This document shows, piece by piece, positions 24,625-32,863 of a stretch of 64,000 nt of DNA. The stretch covers positions 20,705-84,704 of the forward strand of contig QNFX01000005.1 in the NCBI GenBank assembly GCA_003650125.1, in the 5' to 3' direction. The position numbers and the translations under genes are program-made. This stretch comes from Campylobacterota bacterium. GTDB lineage: Bacteria; Bdellovibrionota; Bacteriovoracia; Bacteriovoracales; Bacteriovoracaceae. The notes below the pieces were generated by a model. It saw nothing but the letters and a program-made list of their open reading frames with translations, was not told where the DNA came from and searched no databases. Numbering within the stretch: position 1 is the first letter of the stretch; every line of letters begins with the position of its first letter.

Positions 24625-26592
24625 TTGATAAGGTTATTTATCCCATTATTTTTTATTACTTTTAATAGTTATGCACAAGAGTGGGATTATCACTCTATTT
24701 TTAAAGATATAAATTATCACAAAGACGATCTCTCTTTTGCTCGCTCTGCTGACTCCTTCATCAAAATGGTGGCCAAGAAAAAAATTGATAAAAAAAAGTT
24801 AAAAAAAATAAGCAAATCGGTAGGACCTGATAGCTCATTTAAAAAGTATGATACCTTGGTCAAACAAACTATCACTTATTTTAAGAAGAAAAACTCTTTT
24901 AATTCCTGTCCTAAAATCATCTCCCAAGAGATCGAGACCCAGGACGCACTTAAAAAAGGATGGCAAAAATCACTTAAACGATTTTGTCGTTATAAGCTAC
25001 TAGAGAGAATACTTAAAAAGAAATCCTTAAAGGGCCATAAAAAATTATTTATCTCTTCTCTACCCTATTATCTAAAAGGTGAGTCTTTTAAAAAATTTAG
25101 ACAACTTTTAAAGACCCTCTCAAGAAATCGAGATGAAATAATCTCCTTAGTTTCAAGCACTATTATTAGTGAAGGACTGCCCTTAAAAGCAAGTATTATC
25201 ACTCAACTTGATATCGATAAGGAGCTTACCACCTATATTCAGCAGAAGGGATTAAACAAAAAAATAAAACAAAAATATTTTTTAAATGAATTTAAATTTT
25301 TAGTAGATTCCATGGTTCAAGGGCCTGGTGAATTTAGAGCACCTGTGCTTAATTTTTACCAGAATAATCAGCAATATCTCCCAAGATCTAAAGTTTCAAA
25401 ATCTCTGGTTCATATGGGGCTTGGTCATCTTAGGAGAAGCGACTTTAAAAAATCTAATAAGATTTTTACCCTTGCCCAGGAGCTTACAACTGGCCAGGAT
25501 GAAAAAGAGACGGTTTTTTCTCTCTTATGGCCTTTTATTGTAAAAAAAGACTACGAAGATGGTGCCTCCTTTATTAGAAAAAATAGGATGCTGGAAAACT
25601 TCAATAATTTCTCTCCACGAACACAGTTTTGGATCACTTATTGTTTGCACAAAAATAAAGAAGTAATCCTCTCTAAAGGCCTATATAAAAAAATAATTAG
25701 AGATTTTCCTATTAACTACTATGCCATCCTCTCTTTAAAATATTTAAAGAAAATTGTCGCTGACATTGATGATAAGATACTATTTAAACCCATCGCCATC
25801 GACTCCTTAAAATCAAAATTAAAACCTCATATGCTGGATGGCGATCTTACTAAAATACTTAAACGTATGATGGCCTGGCTTGAAGTGGGTCAAGTCAAAT
25901 ATTATCAAAATGAATTAAATAATCTCTTAACTCATCAGGCCTTCGCCAGTAATGATTTTTTTAAATCATCACTAGTATTTAATCTAATTGGTCTTTTAAA
26001 TCATAAGCAAGAACATCTCCAGGCCTTTAAACTGGCCTTTTGGTCCATGGAAAATAATTTCTTAAAATTTGGAGCACCCACCCTGAAGGCCTTATTTCCC
26101 TTTGCCTATATCAAAAATATTAAACAGGTAAATACCAAAATTGATCCGATTATAGTGCTTTCACTTATTCGTCAGGAATCTGCCTTCAATCCCTGGGCCA
26201 AATCTTCCGCCGGGGCCCGTGGATTAATGCAACTTATGCCCGGGACTGCTAATCATGTTGCCAAAAAGAAAATAAAAAAAATAAAACTGCATACACCTAA
26301 AATAAATCTTGAGCTTGGAATAAGTTATTTAAAAAAGCTCTTAGATAAATATGATGGCAATTTAATTTATACTTTGGCCGCCTACAATGCTGGTGAGGGA
26401 AGGGTTCGTGCTTGGAAAGGTAAATACTTCACTAGTGATGACCCGCTTATTATGGTTGAATCAATCCCTTTTAAGGAAACTAGAAAATACGTTAAGTTGA
26501 TTTATCGTAATATATTCTTTTATAGGTATTTAACTAACGACTCAGAAATATCTATGTCTATAAGAGATTCTTTTAAGATTTCATTTAACTAG
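24625..26592 (+). CDS. Soluble lytic transglycosylase (Slt-like)
   Basis: A 655-residue periplasmic wall hydrolase that cleaves MurNAc-GlcNAc bonds to leave 1,6-anhydroMurNAc. It has a signal peptide (1-17, ending SYAQ), a long helical superhelix region rich in Lys, and the C-terminal SLT domain with catalytic Glu518 in LIRQESAFNPWAKSSAGARGL, then MQLMPGTA and YTLAAYNAGEGRV. The layout matches Slt70. The TTG start is supported by GCGGAG upstream and by the signal peptide beginning there. Its anhydro products could feed the AmgK/MurU salvage encoded 9 kb away. It ends on a CTAG shared with the opposing ychF stop. Confidence 0.9.
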   Translation: MIRLFIPLFFITFNSYAQEWDYHSIFKDINYHKDDLSFARSADSFIKMVAKKKIDKKKLKKISKSVGPDSSFKKYDTLVKQTITYFKKKNSFNSCPKIISQEIETQDALKKGWQKSLKRFCRYKLLERILKKKSLKGHKKLFISSLPYYLKGESFKKFRQLLKTLSRNRDEIISLVSSTIISEGLPLKASIITQLDIDKELTTYIQQKGLNKKIKQKYFLNEFKFLVDSMVQGPGEFRAPVLNFYQNNQQYLPRSKVSKSLVHMGLGHLRRSDFKKSNKIFTLAQELTTGQDEKETVFSLLWPFIVKKDYEDGASFIRKNRMLENFNNFSPRTQFWITYCLHKNKEVILSKGLYKKIIRDFPINYYAILSLKYLKKIVADIDDKILFKPIAIDSLKSKLKPHMLDGDLTKILKRMMAWLEVGQVKYYQNELNNLLTHQAFASNDFFKSSLVFNLIGLLNHKQEHLQAFKLAFWSMENNFLKFGAPTLKALFPFAYIKNIKQVNTKIDPIIVLSLIRQESAFNPWAKSSAGARGLMQLMPGTANHVAKKKIKKIKLHTPKINLELGISYLKKLLDKYDGNLIYTLAAYNAGEGRVRAWKGKYFTSDDPLIMVESIPFKETRKYVKLIYRNIFFYRYLTNDSEISMSIRDSFKISFN

Positions 26593-27698
26593 ACATTAAA
26601 TCTAAAATGCATCACGTCCCCATCTTGAACAATATATTCTTTACCTTCGACTCTAAGCTTTCCTGCTTCTTTTACACGGGCCTCGGAACCTAATTCGAAA
26701 AGATCATCACAATGAAAGACTTCTGCACGAATAAATCCTCTTTCAAAATCAGAATGAATAACACCTGCCGCTTGTGGGGCAGTTGATCCCTCTTTAAAAG
26801 TCCAGGCCCTAACTTCCTTTTCTCCCGCGGTAAAATAAGTTCTAAGTCCTAAAAGTTTATAAGCAGCGTGAGTAAGTTGATCGAGTCCAGACTCAGAAAT
26901 CCCTGCCGCCTCCATAAACTCATCTTTCTCTTCCTGAGATTCCATTTCTGAAATTTCAGATTCTAGTTTTCCACAGATGGAGAGAACCTCTGAGCCTTCA
27001 CTTTCCGCGAGTTCTCTTACAATTTTTACATATTCATTTTCTTCGGTAATGCCATCTTCATCAATATTACAAGCATATAGAGTCTTTTTTAAGGTTATTA
27101 AATTCAAATCACTAATGGCCTCAGCATCTTCATCATCTAGCTTACAATTTTTAGCTAACTTTCCCTCGGCCAGTTCTACTTTTAGTTTTTCAAGTATTGG
27201 GACTTGGATCTTGGCCTTGGTGGCAATTGCCTTGTCCTGACTTTTAAGTTGTTTGCCCATGGAACTTAGTCTTTTTTCCACTACTTCAAGATCCGCCAGG
27301 GCCAGCTCCATATTGATGATTCCAATATCATCGAGAGGATCAATACGACCTGATACGTGAGTTATATTGGGATCATCAAAGCAACGTACAACATGAATAA
27401 TAGCGTTTACAGATCTTATGTGACCTAAGAACTGATTTCCTAGCCCCTCACCTTTTGAAGCTCCGGCCACAAGTCCGGCAATATCTACAAATTCTACAAT
27501 GGTTGGAATCACCTTTTGTGGCTTCACAAGCTTGGTAATTTTATCCATTCTTTTATCAGCAACAGTTACAACCCCAACGTTGGGATCAATGGTACAAAAA
27601 GGATAATTGGCCGCTTCAGCTGGGGCCGCCGTGATGGCCGAAAAGATCGTCGATTTTCCTACATTTGGAAGTCCTACAATACCACAATTTACACTCAT
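26589..27698 (-). CDS. ychF: Redox-responsive/ribosome-binding ATPase YchF
   Basis: A 369-residue P-loop protein of the Obg group that hydrolyses ATP and binds ribosomes. P-loop GLPNVGKST at 8-16, switch region YPFCTIDPNVGVV, DIAGLVAGASKGEGLGNQFL, a central coiled-coil insertion, and a C-terminal TGS domain ending in VQDGDVMHFRFNV. Every block matches. It follows pth by 2 nt in the prs-pth-ychF operon, a common bacterial arrangement. Confidence 0.97.
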   Translation of the reverse strand: MSVNCGIVGLPNVGKSTIFSAITAAPAEAANYPFCTIDPNVGVVTVADKRMDKITKLVKPQKVIPTIVEFVDIAGLVAGASKGEGLGNQFLGHIRSVNAIIHVVRCFDDPNITHVSGRIDPLDDIGIINMELALADLEVVEKRLSSMGKQLKSQDKAIATKAKIQVPILEKLKVELAEGKLAKNCKLDDEDAEAISDLNLITLKKTLYACNIDEDGITEENEYVKIVRELAESEGSEVLSICGKLESEISEMESQEEKDEFMEAAGISESGLDQLTHAAYKLLGLRTYFTAGEKEVRAWTFKEGSTAPQAAGVIHSDFERGFIRAEVFHCDDLFELGSEARVKEAGKLRVEGKEYIVQDGDVMHFRFNV

Positions 27699-27700
27699 AA

Positions 27701-28282
27701 TTATTCCCTAAAGTTTTTTTTGCTATATTTTGAGGCCGCTTTTCCAAAGCCTTGTTCAAGATAAATTTTTATAGCATCGGCCGCGCCACTTAGATAATCT
27801 TCTAAAATCATTTCATCATCGGATGAAAAGCTGGAAAGAACATAGCTACTAACAGATCCTCTCTGCGGTCTTCCAATTCCCATTCTAAGTCGGAGGAAAT
27901 CCTGTCCTCCCATAAGCTGTGCTATCGACTTAAGCCCATTATGACCTGCCAGACCTCCTCCGTTTTTTAACGTTAGAGTTCCATATGGAAGATCCACTTC
28001 ATCATGAATTACTAAAATATTTTCTCTTTTAACTTTGAAAAACTGACAGAGGGCCTGAACACTCTCACCACTTAAGTTCATATAAGTCTGAGGTTTTAAA
28101 AAATAGGCCTTCTCTTCCCCTACAGTTGCCTGGGCATAGAGTCCCTTAAATTTTTCCTTCCATATTAGAGGAATGGTGTTTTCCAAACAGTCTAGCGCAA
28201 GCCAGCCGATATTATGGCGAGTGTATTCATACTCTAAACCTGGATTTCCTAAACCGACAATTAATTTTGAATTCTCTGACAT
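27701..28282 (-). CDS. pth: Peptidyl-tRNA hydrolase
   Basis: A 193-residue esterase that frees tRNA from dropped-off peptidyl-tRNA. Catalytic His23 in GNPGLEYEYTRHNIGW, PQTYMNLSG, VIHDEVDLPYG and KNGGGLAGHNGLKSI are all present. It lies 1 nt downstream of prs and 2 nt upstream of ychF. Length and motifs are typical. Confidence 0.97.
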   Translation of the reverse strand: MSENSKLIVGLGNPGLEYEYTRHNIGWLALDCLENTIPLIWKEKFKGLYAQATVGEEKAYFLKPQTYMNLSGESVQALCQFFKVKRENILVIHDEVDLPYGTLTLKNGGGLAGHNGLKSIAQLMGGQDFLRLRMGIGRPQRGSVSSYVLSSFSSDDEMILEDYLSGAADAIKIYLEQGFGKAASKYSKKNFRE

Positions 28283-28283
28283 A

Positions 28284-29228
28284 CTAGATAAAAAGTGAAC
28301 TTACCGAATCATGATTAAACGTTCGATGAATCGCTTTAGAGAGAAGGTCAGAGGTAGAAAGTACCTTTATCTTACTTATTTTCTTTCCCCTTTCAACAAG
28401 TGGAATAGTATCAGTTACAATGATTCTATCGAGTTCTTCTGCAGCTTCAATTCTATCAAGGGCCGGATTTGAAAATACTGGGTGAGTGGTACAACAATAT
28501 ACTTTGGTTGCCCCATTCTTTTTAAGCGCTTTACAGGCCTCAATGAGTGTTCCTGCAGTATCGACCATATCATCAATAATGATACATTCTTTACCTTCGA
28601 CATCACCGATAATATTCATCGCCTTTGCCACATTTTTACCGACCCTTCTTTTATCGATCATCGCCAGATCACAGCCAAGCTTCTTGGCGTAGTGACGAAC
28701 TCTTTCCATTCCACCAGCGTCTGGTGAAACACAAACAGTGTTTTTAGTGAAAAGCTCTTCACGGATATATTTTAAAAGAATTGGTGAAGCGTAGATATTA
28801 TCAAATGGAATATTGAAAAACCCTTGAATCTGACCAGCATGGAGGTCCATAGTAATCACTCTAGTAGCACCAGCTACCGTTATAATATCAGCAACAAGCT
28901 TTGAGGTAATTGGAGTTCTTGGCATTACCTTTCGATCCTGCCGGGAATATCCATAGTGAGGAATTACTGCGGTGATAGAAGCTGCCGAGGCCCTTTTAAG
29001 AGCATCAATGGCAATTAAAAGCTCCATCATATTGTCATTAACTGGAGTAATAGTGGATTGGATAATGAAGACATCCGCGCCTCTAACATTCTTTTCAATT
29101 TCACAAAAAATCTCACCATTGGCGAACCTGACAAATTGAGGATCGACTAGAGGAACATCTAAGTGTTCTGAAATCTGCTTTGAGAGGCCCGGGTTTGAGG
29201 ATCCTGAGACCAGCACAATTCGCTTCAT
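28284..29228 (-). CDS. prs: Ribose-phosphate pyrophosphokinase
   Basis: A 314-residue PRPP synthetase making the activated ribose for purines, pyrimidines, His, Trp and NAD. Motifs: VSGSSNPGLSKQI, FANGEIFCEIEKNVRGADV, AVIPHYGYSRQDRK, ISKLVADI..ITMDLHAGQIQGFF, and the PRPP site CIIIDDMVDTAGTLI. GGAG stands 8-9 nt before the ATG. A tRNA-Gln gene lies 24 nt upstream on the same strand, so the tRNA promoter probably drives prs-pth-ychF as well. Confidence 0.97.
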   Translation of the reverse strand: MKRIVLVSGSSNPGLSKQISEHLDVPLVDPQFVRFANGEIFCEIEKNVRGADVFIIQSTITPVNDNMMELLIAIDALKRASAASITAVIPHYGYSRQDRKVMPRTPITSKLVADIITVAGATRVITMDLHAGQIQGFFNIPFDNIYASPILLKYIREELFTKNTVCVSPDAGGMERVRHYAKKLGCDLAMIDKRRVGKNVAKAMNIIGDVEGKECIIIDDMVDTAGTLIEACKALKKNGATKVYCCTTHPVFSNPALDRIEAAEELDRIIVTDTIPLVERGKKISKIKVLSTSDLLSKAIHRTFNHDSVSSLFI

Positions 29229-29252
29229 TTAAGACTCCGGTATAAAAAAAAA

Positions 29253-29328
29253 TGGCTGGGGTGGAAGGACTCGAACCTTCGAATGACAGGATCAAAACCT
29301 GTTGACTTAGCCACTTGTCGACACCCCA
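29253..29328 (-). tRNA. tRNA-Gln (anticodon TTG)
   Basis: A 76-nt cloverleaf on the minus strand: acceptor TGGGGTG pairs with CACCCCA, D stem GAC/GTC, anticodon stem ACAGG/CCTGT around TTTTGAT with anticodon TTG, T stem GAAGG/CCTTC with TTCGAGT, and encoded GCCA end. A good promoter lies just upstream and prs starts 24 nt downstream. Confidence 0.97.
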
Positions 29329-29352
29329 ACAATATTTAATAAAATTTTTCGT

Positions 29353-29381
29353 AATATAATCTACCATCCATGTCATGGCAA
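29353..29381 (-). promoter_or_regulatory. Sigma-70 promoter of tRNA-Gln (and probably prs-pth-ychF)
   Basis: On the minus strand TTGCCA (five of six), 17 nt, TATATT (five of six), placed so that transcription would start about 18 nt before the tRNA. No other promoter is obvious between the tRNA and prs. Confidence 0.75.
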
Positions 29382-29389
29382 GATTCCTA

Positions 29390-31306
29390 TTAAAATTCCA
29401 GGGGCATTGACCCACTGGCCCAGTCACAGGTCAATTCATTAAATCTTTTACCTCTATCCCTAAAGAGACCTTGAAATAGCTGAAAAGCTGTCGTTCCACC
29501 GTATATTGAAAGACTCTCGTTAGTTCTAATACCTTCAAGACCGACCCAAATCACTCCCAGGGATTTACCATCAAAGAAGACATACCAATTATCCAGGCCC
29601 TTATTTGAGGTTCCCGTCTTGCCAAAAAAAGAGAGATTGCTAAAATATTTTCCCACAGTTCTGCTCACTGTGGTCAACTTGGGGTCTGCCAGCATAAAGA
29701 GGATATTATCCTCTTCTGATTTGCTACACTCCCCCATAATAAAATTTTTATAAAGTTCATATATTTGGGTCAAAGAAAGCTCCATTGAACCCAAAAGTTG
29801 GGAAGGATATTCTTCAAGAGGTAGTTTTAAACTCTTAAATCGGGCCTTTAAAGGGGCCTCTATTTTAGACATGCCTAACTCATCAGCGATACGAATCACA
29901 GGAATATTGAGGGATTTTTGAAGCGCCTTTAAAAGAGAGACTTCCGGAATATTCATTTTATGGGCCTCACTAGGTGACCAAGGGCCTGATTTTAATTCAA
30001 GTGTGAGAGGTCCAGTTAAGACAATATCTTCGGGAGTTTTCCCCAAATCAAAAAAAATTCGATAGATAATTGGCTTTACCGTGGAGCCTAGCTGATGGCG
30101 CTCATCGTCAATGGCCCGCTCCTTGGAGCGCTCAAACTTGGAGTAAAATTTAAATTTTTGCTTACTTGAGATATCACCAATTAATGCCTTAACCGAGAGG
30201 TCTTTATTACCAAGCGCTCCTTTTAGCCCGCCTAAAAGCTTATTAACCTTGGACTTAAAAATATATCGATCAAAGTTATCTAGATAATTTCCTTTATCTG
30301 CCAGGGTAAACCAAATCGCCTCAAAAGGTTTTTTCTTTTCAAGTCTTTCCAGTCTTTTTTGCCAACGCTTCCACCGCTTTGTTCCCCAAACTGAAGTATT
30401 CTTTTTAGAAAAGAGATTCAGTTCCACTAATTTCTTAAAAACTACATTTGTCCGCTTCTGCAAACGCTTTAAATTTCTAAGGGGATGGTAGTAATTTGGA
30501 CCTTTTAATAAGCTTATAAGAATAGATGCTTCATAAGGTCCTACCATCTCAGGTCTTTTTTCAAAGTAAAACAAAGAAGCAGCATGAATTCCTTTGACTC
30601 TAATTCCTTGTAAGGAACCCCAGAGAAACTCATTAAAGTAGGCCTCTAAGATATTTTCCTTAGTAAAATTTCGCTCTAAATAAATTGATACGATGAGTTC
30701 TTTTAGTTTTCTAGAAAAGGTTTTCTCATTGGTTAAAAATAAATTTTTAACCAGTTGCTGAGTCAAGGTTGATCCCCCCTGAACAAAACGCATTTCTTTG
30801 ATATCTGCCACTAAAGCGCGCAATAAGGATTTGGGATCAATTCCAGAGTGATTTAGAAATCTTTGATCTTCAATGCCTATTAGGCCTTTCCAAAAGACAG
30901 AGGGAATTTCTGCAAAATCTAACTTCCTCTGATAGCAAAAAATATCTTGGCAATCATTCTTAACAAGATCATGGATTTTAATCTTTTTTTCTACAAGAAT
31001 TCCTTCTTTAATTAATGAAATATGCTCATCTTTTAAAAGATCTCTTCTTAAGCTAGAAAAACTTTTCATCTCACTAGAGAAAAGGTGAAAATCTCTCCAC
31101 TCCATATTTTGAATTAATGCACCCTCTTCTAAAGTAATGAATTTCTCTTCTCTCATCTCTATTCTTGAAGAGGCATAATGTCTTAGCTTGTCAAAAGGAA
31201 TACTGGTTAGAACAAAGATCACATAACTAGTAGCGAAAATTACTCCCGCAATAAGAAACATTAAAAAATATTTCGCTATTTTTTTTAAATTGATGACCTT
31301 TCCCAC
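29390..31306 (-). CDS. Class A penicillin-binding protein (glycosyltransferase/transpeptidase)
   Basis: A 638-residue bifunctional peptidoglycan synthase. One N-terminal membrane anchor (about 11-34) is followed by the GT51 glycosyltransferase with catalytic Glu146 in IEDQRFLNHSGID, QGGSTLTQQLVKNLFL (176-191) and ERNFTKENILEAYFNEFLWG. The transpeptidase domain has Ser408 in GSTVKP, Ser465-Leu-Asn and Lys563-Thr-Gly, so both activities look intact. The transpeptidase is compact, and the C-terminus has no extra domain, making this a short PBP1b/PBP1c-type enzyme. It is divergent from the barrel protein gene at 31376. Confidence 0.93.
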   Translation of the reverse strand: MGKVINLKKIAKYFLMFLIAGVIFATSYVIFVLTSIPFDKLRHYASSRIEMREEKFITLEEGALIQNMEWRDFHLFSSEMKSFSSLRRDLLKDEHISLIKEGILVEKKIKIHDLVKNDCQDIFCYQRKLDFAEIPSVFWKGLIGIEDQRFLNHSGIDPKSLLRALVADIKEMRFVQGGSTLTQQLVKNLFLTNEKTFSRKLKELIVSIYLERNFTKENILEAYFNEFLWGSLQGIRVKGIHAASLFYFEKRPEMVGPYEASILISLLKGPNYYHPLRNLKRLQKRTNVVFKKLVELNLFSKKNTSVWGTKRWKRWQKRLERLEKKKPFEAIWFTLADKGNYLDNFDRYIFKSKVNKLLGGLKGALGNKDLSVKALIGDISSKQKFKFYSKFERSKERAIDDERHQLGSTVKPIIYRIFFDLGKTPEDIVLTGPLTLELKSGPWSPSEAHKMNIPEVSLLKALQKSLNIPVIRIADELGMSKIEAPLKARFKSLKLPLEEYPSQLLGSMELSLTQIYELYKNFIMGECSKSEEDNILFMLADPKLTTVSRTVGKYFSNLSFFGKTGTSNKGLDNWYVFFDGKSLGVIWVGLEGIRTNESLSIYGGTTAFQLFQGLFRDRGKRFNELTCDWASGSMPLEF

Positions 31307-31320
31307 TACTATTACTTTCT

Positions 31321-31349
31321 CTGACTGGTTAATTTATGTTATCTATATT
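31321..31349 (+). promoter_or_regulatory. Sigma-70 promoter of the porin-like gene
   Basis: CTGACT (four of six), 17 nt, TATATT (five of six). The start would fall near 31356, 20 nt before the GTG, with AAGGGG as Shine-Dalgarno. Confidence 0.6.
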
Positions 31350-31375
31350 TATCTTTTTTTATAAGGGGCCATACT

Positions 31376-32863
31376 GTGCTTAGCATAAATAAATTAAAAT
31401 TAGTAATTGTTTTCTCTATAATTTTTCCCGCTCTCGCTTTTTCACTACCGATGGAATGGCATGGAGTCTTCGCGATCGACCACCACAGTTTGCAAAACTA
31501 TGAAAGACTGGAGAATAATCAGGCCGATCCAACAGACCCAAGTTGGATCGATACCCAAGAACCCCTTCCCGCTCCAGCAGGGAAGACTAATGCTTCCTTT
31601 CAATCCTATATTATTAAACTTCGTCCTAGTTTAACTATAAATGATTCAGCATCGTTTTTTTCTGAGCTAACTACCGGTTATGGTCGTGGTGGAGTCTATG
31701 GTGACGGGCCTGTCCAAAATTACAGTCAAACTTTTGGAAATGCTCTTTATCATATTAATATGGCCAATTATAATAATCCGATTAACCTCAATCAATTCTA
31801 TATGGAGCTTTACTCAGATACTGCTACTTACCAAATTGGCCGGGCACCTGATCATTTTGGAATGGGGCTTGTTATAAATGATGGCAATAATACTTGGGAT
31901 CGTTTTGCTTCCACTAGAGACCAAATAAAAGTTAATTTTAAGATCGGAAATTTTTCAATTAATCCCTTTATTGGAAAAATTGGTGCTGGCGGCTCCCTTA
32001 CAACTGCCACTCACGCATTTGAATACGGTATCCCTATATTCTATGAAGTGCCGGAAACTGATCTAACTTTTGGTGTTGTCTGGATCAACAGATCCATCTC
32101 TGATGGTTTTGATGGTTACCGCTTTAATTTAGAGAAAGTAGCTGATCCCGCAAGCTCAACTGCTTGGAAAAAACTTGGCGAGTCAAATATCAACTTGATT
32201 GATGTCTATATTAAAAAGATATGGGGCAAGTTTACATTGGAACTTGAAGTTCCTTTCTTTACCGGAGAGATGGGAGATCTATATGAGGACGGTGAATCTG
32301 CCAAGTATAGCGCTCTCGCAGGTGTTCTTAATTTAAATTACCAACTTAATGATTTTTGGAAATTTGGTTTTGATGGAGGATATGTCTCTGGTGATGATGG
32401 TGGCCAATCGTCCTACGACGCCATGTACCTACACCCCAATTACAACATCGCTGATATTCTTTTTAGATATAATCGAAGCGCCATTTCCGAGCTAAGTGCT
32501 GGTGCTCCCTTTGATGAATATGTCACCAATACTACCTACTTCAGACTCTACGGAAATTTCATCACTGGTAAATGGAATATGGACCTAACTGCAATCTATG
32601 CCATGGCCAATGAACCTGCCAAAAAAGGGCAGTCTTATAACCATCAAAAGAATAAAGTTTTTACGGCAAATTTTGATCAAGACGAAAATTTAGGATTTGA
32701 GATCGATTATAACCTCAGCTATTCTTGGAATGATGAGATCAATGTTGGATTAGATATGGCCTACCTGATGGCCGGTGATTATTGGGCCTACAATAATACA
32801 GAAACTCCCAATACTCTAAAAAATCCTTGGCTCTTTCGCTTTAAGGCATCTCTAGATTTCTAG
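31376..32863 (+). CDS. Large outer-membrane beta-barrel (porin-like) protein
   Basis: 495 residues: a signal peptide (1-23, ending LAFSLP), then a long run of alternating strands rich in Tyr, Trp, Phe, Asn and Gly, finishing with the outer-membrane insertion signal LFRFKASLDF (terminal Phe). Repeated strand patterns such as TATYQIGRAPDHFGMGLV and INVGLDMAYLMAG fit 16-18 strands. It resembles general porins or a TIGR-type alginate/OprB-like channel, but no family signature is certain. Start GTG with AAGGGG upstream and a good promoter. It probably forms a solute channel; specificity unknown. It ends on a CTAG shared with the opposing stop. Confidence 0.8.
   Translation: MLSINKLKLVIVFSIIFPALAFSLPMEWHGVFAIDHHSLQNYERLENNQADPTDPSWIDTQEPLPAPAGKTNASFQSYIIKLRPSLTINDSASFFSELTTGYGRGGVYGDGPVQNYSQTFGNALYHINMANYNNPINLNQFYMELYSDTATYQIGRAPDHFGMGLVINDGNNTWDRFASTRDQIKVNFKIGNFSINPFIGKIGAGGSLTTATHAFEYGIPIFYEVPETDLTFGVVWINRSISDGFDGYRFNLEKVADPASSTAWKKLGESNINLIDVYIKKIWGKFTLELEVPFFTGEMGDLYEDGESAKYSALAGVLNLNYQLNDFWKFGFDGGYVSGDDGGQSSYDAMYLHPNYNIADILFRYNRSAISELSAGAPFDEYVTNTTYFRLYGNFITGKWNMDLTAIYAMANEPAKKGQSYNHQKNKVFTANFDQDENLGFEIDYNLSYSWNDEINVGLDMAYLMAGDYWAYNNTETPNTLKNPWLFRFKASLDF

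Noticed and set aside
29113..29427. 104-residue open frame on the minus strand across tRNA-Gln and the end of the PBP gene
   Set aside because: It runs through the tRNA and into prs, has no Shine-Dalgarno and no recognisable protein features.
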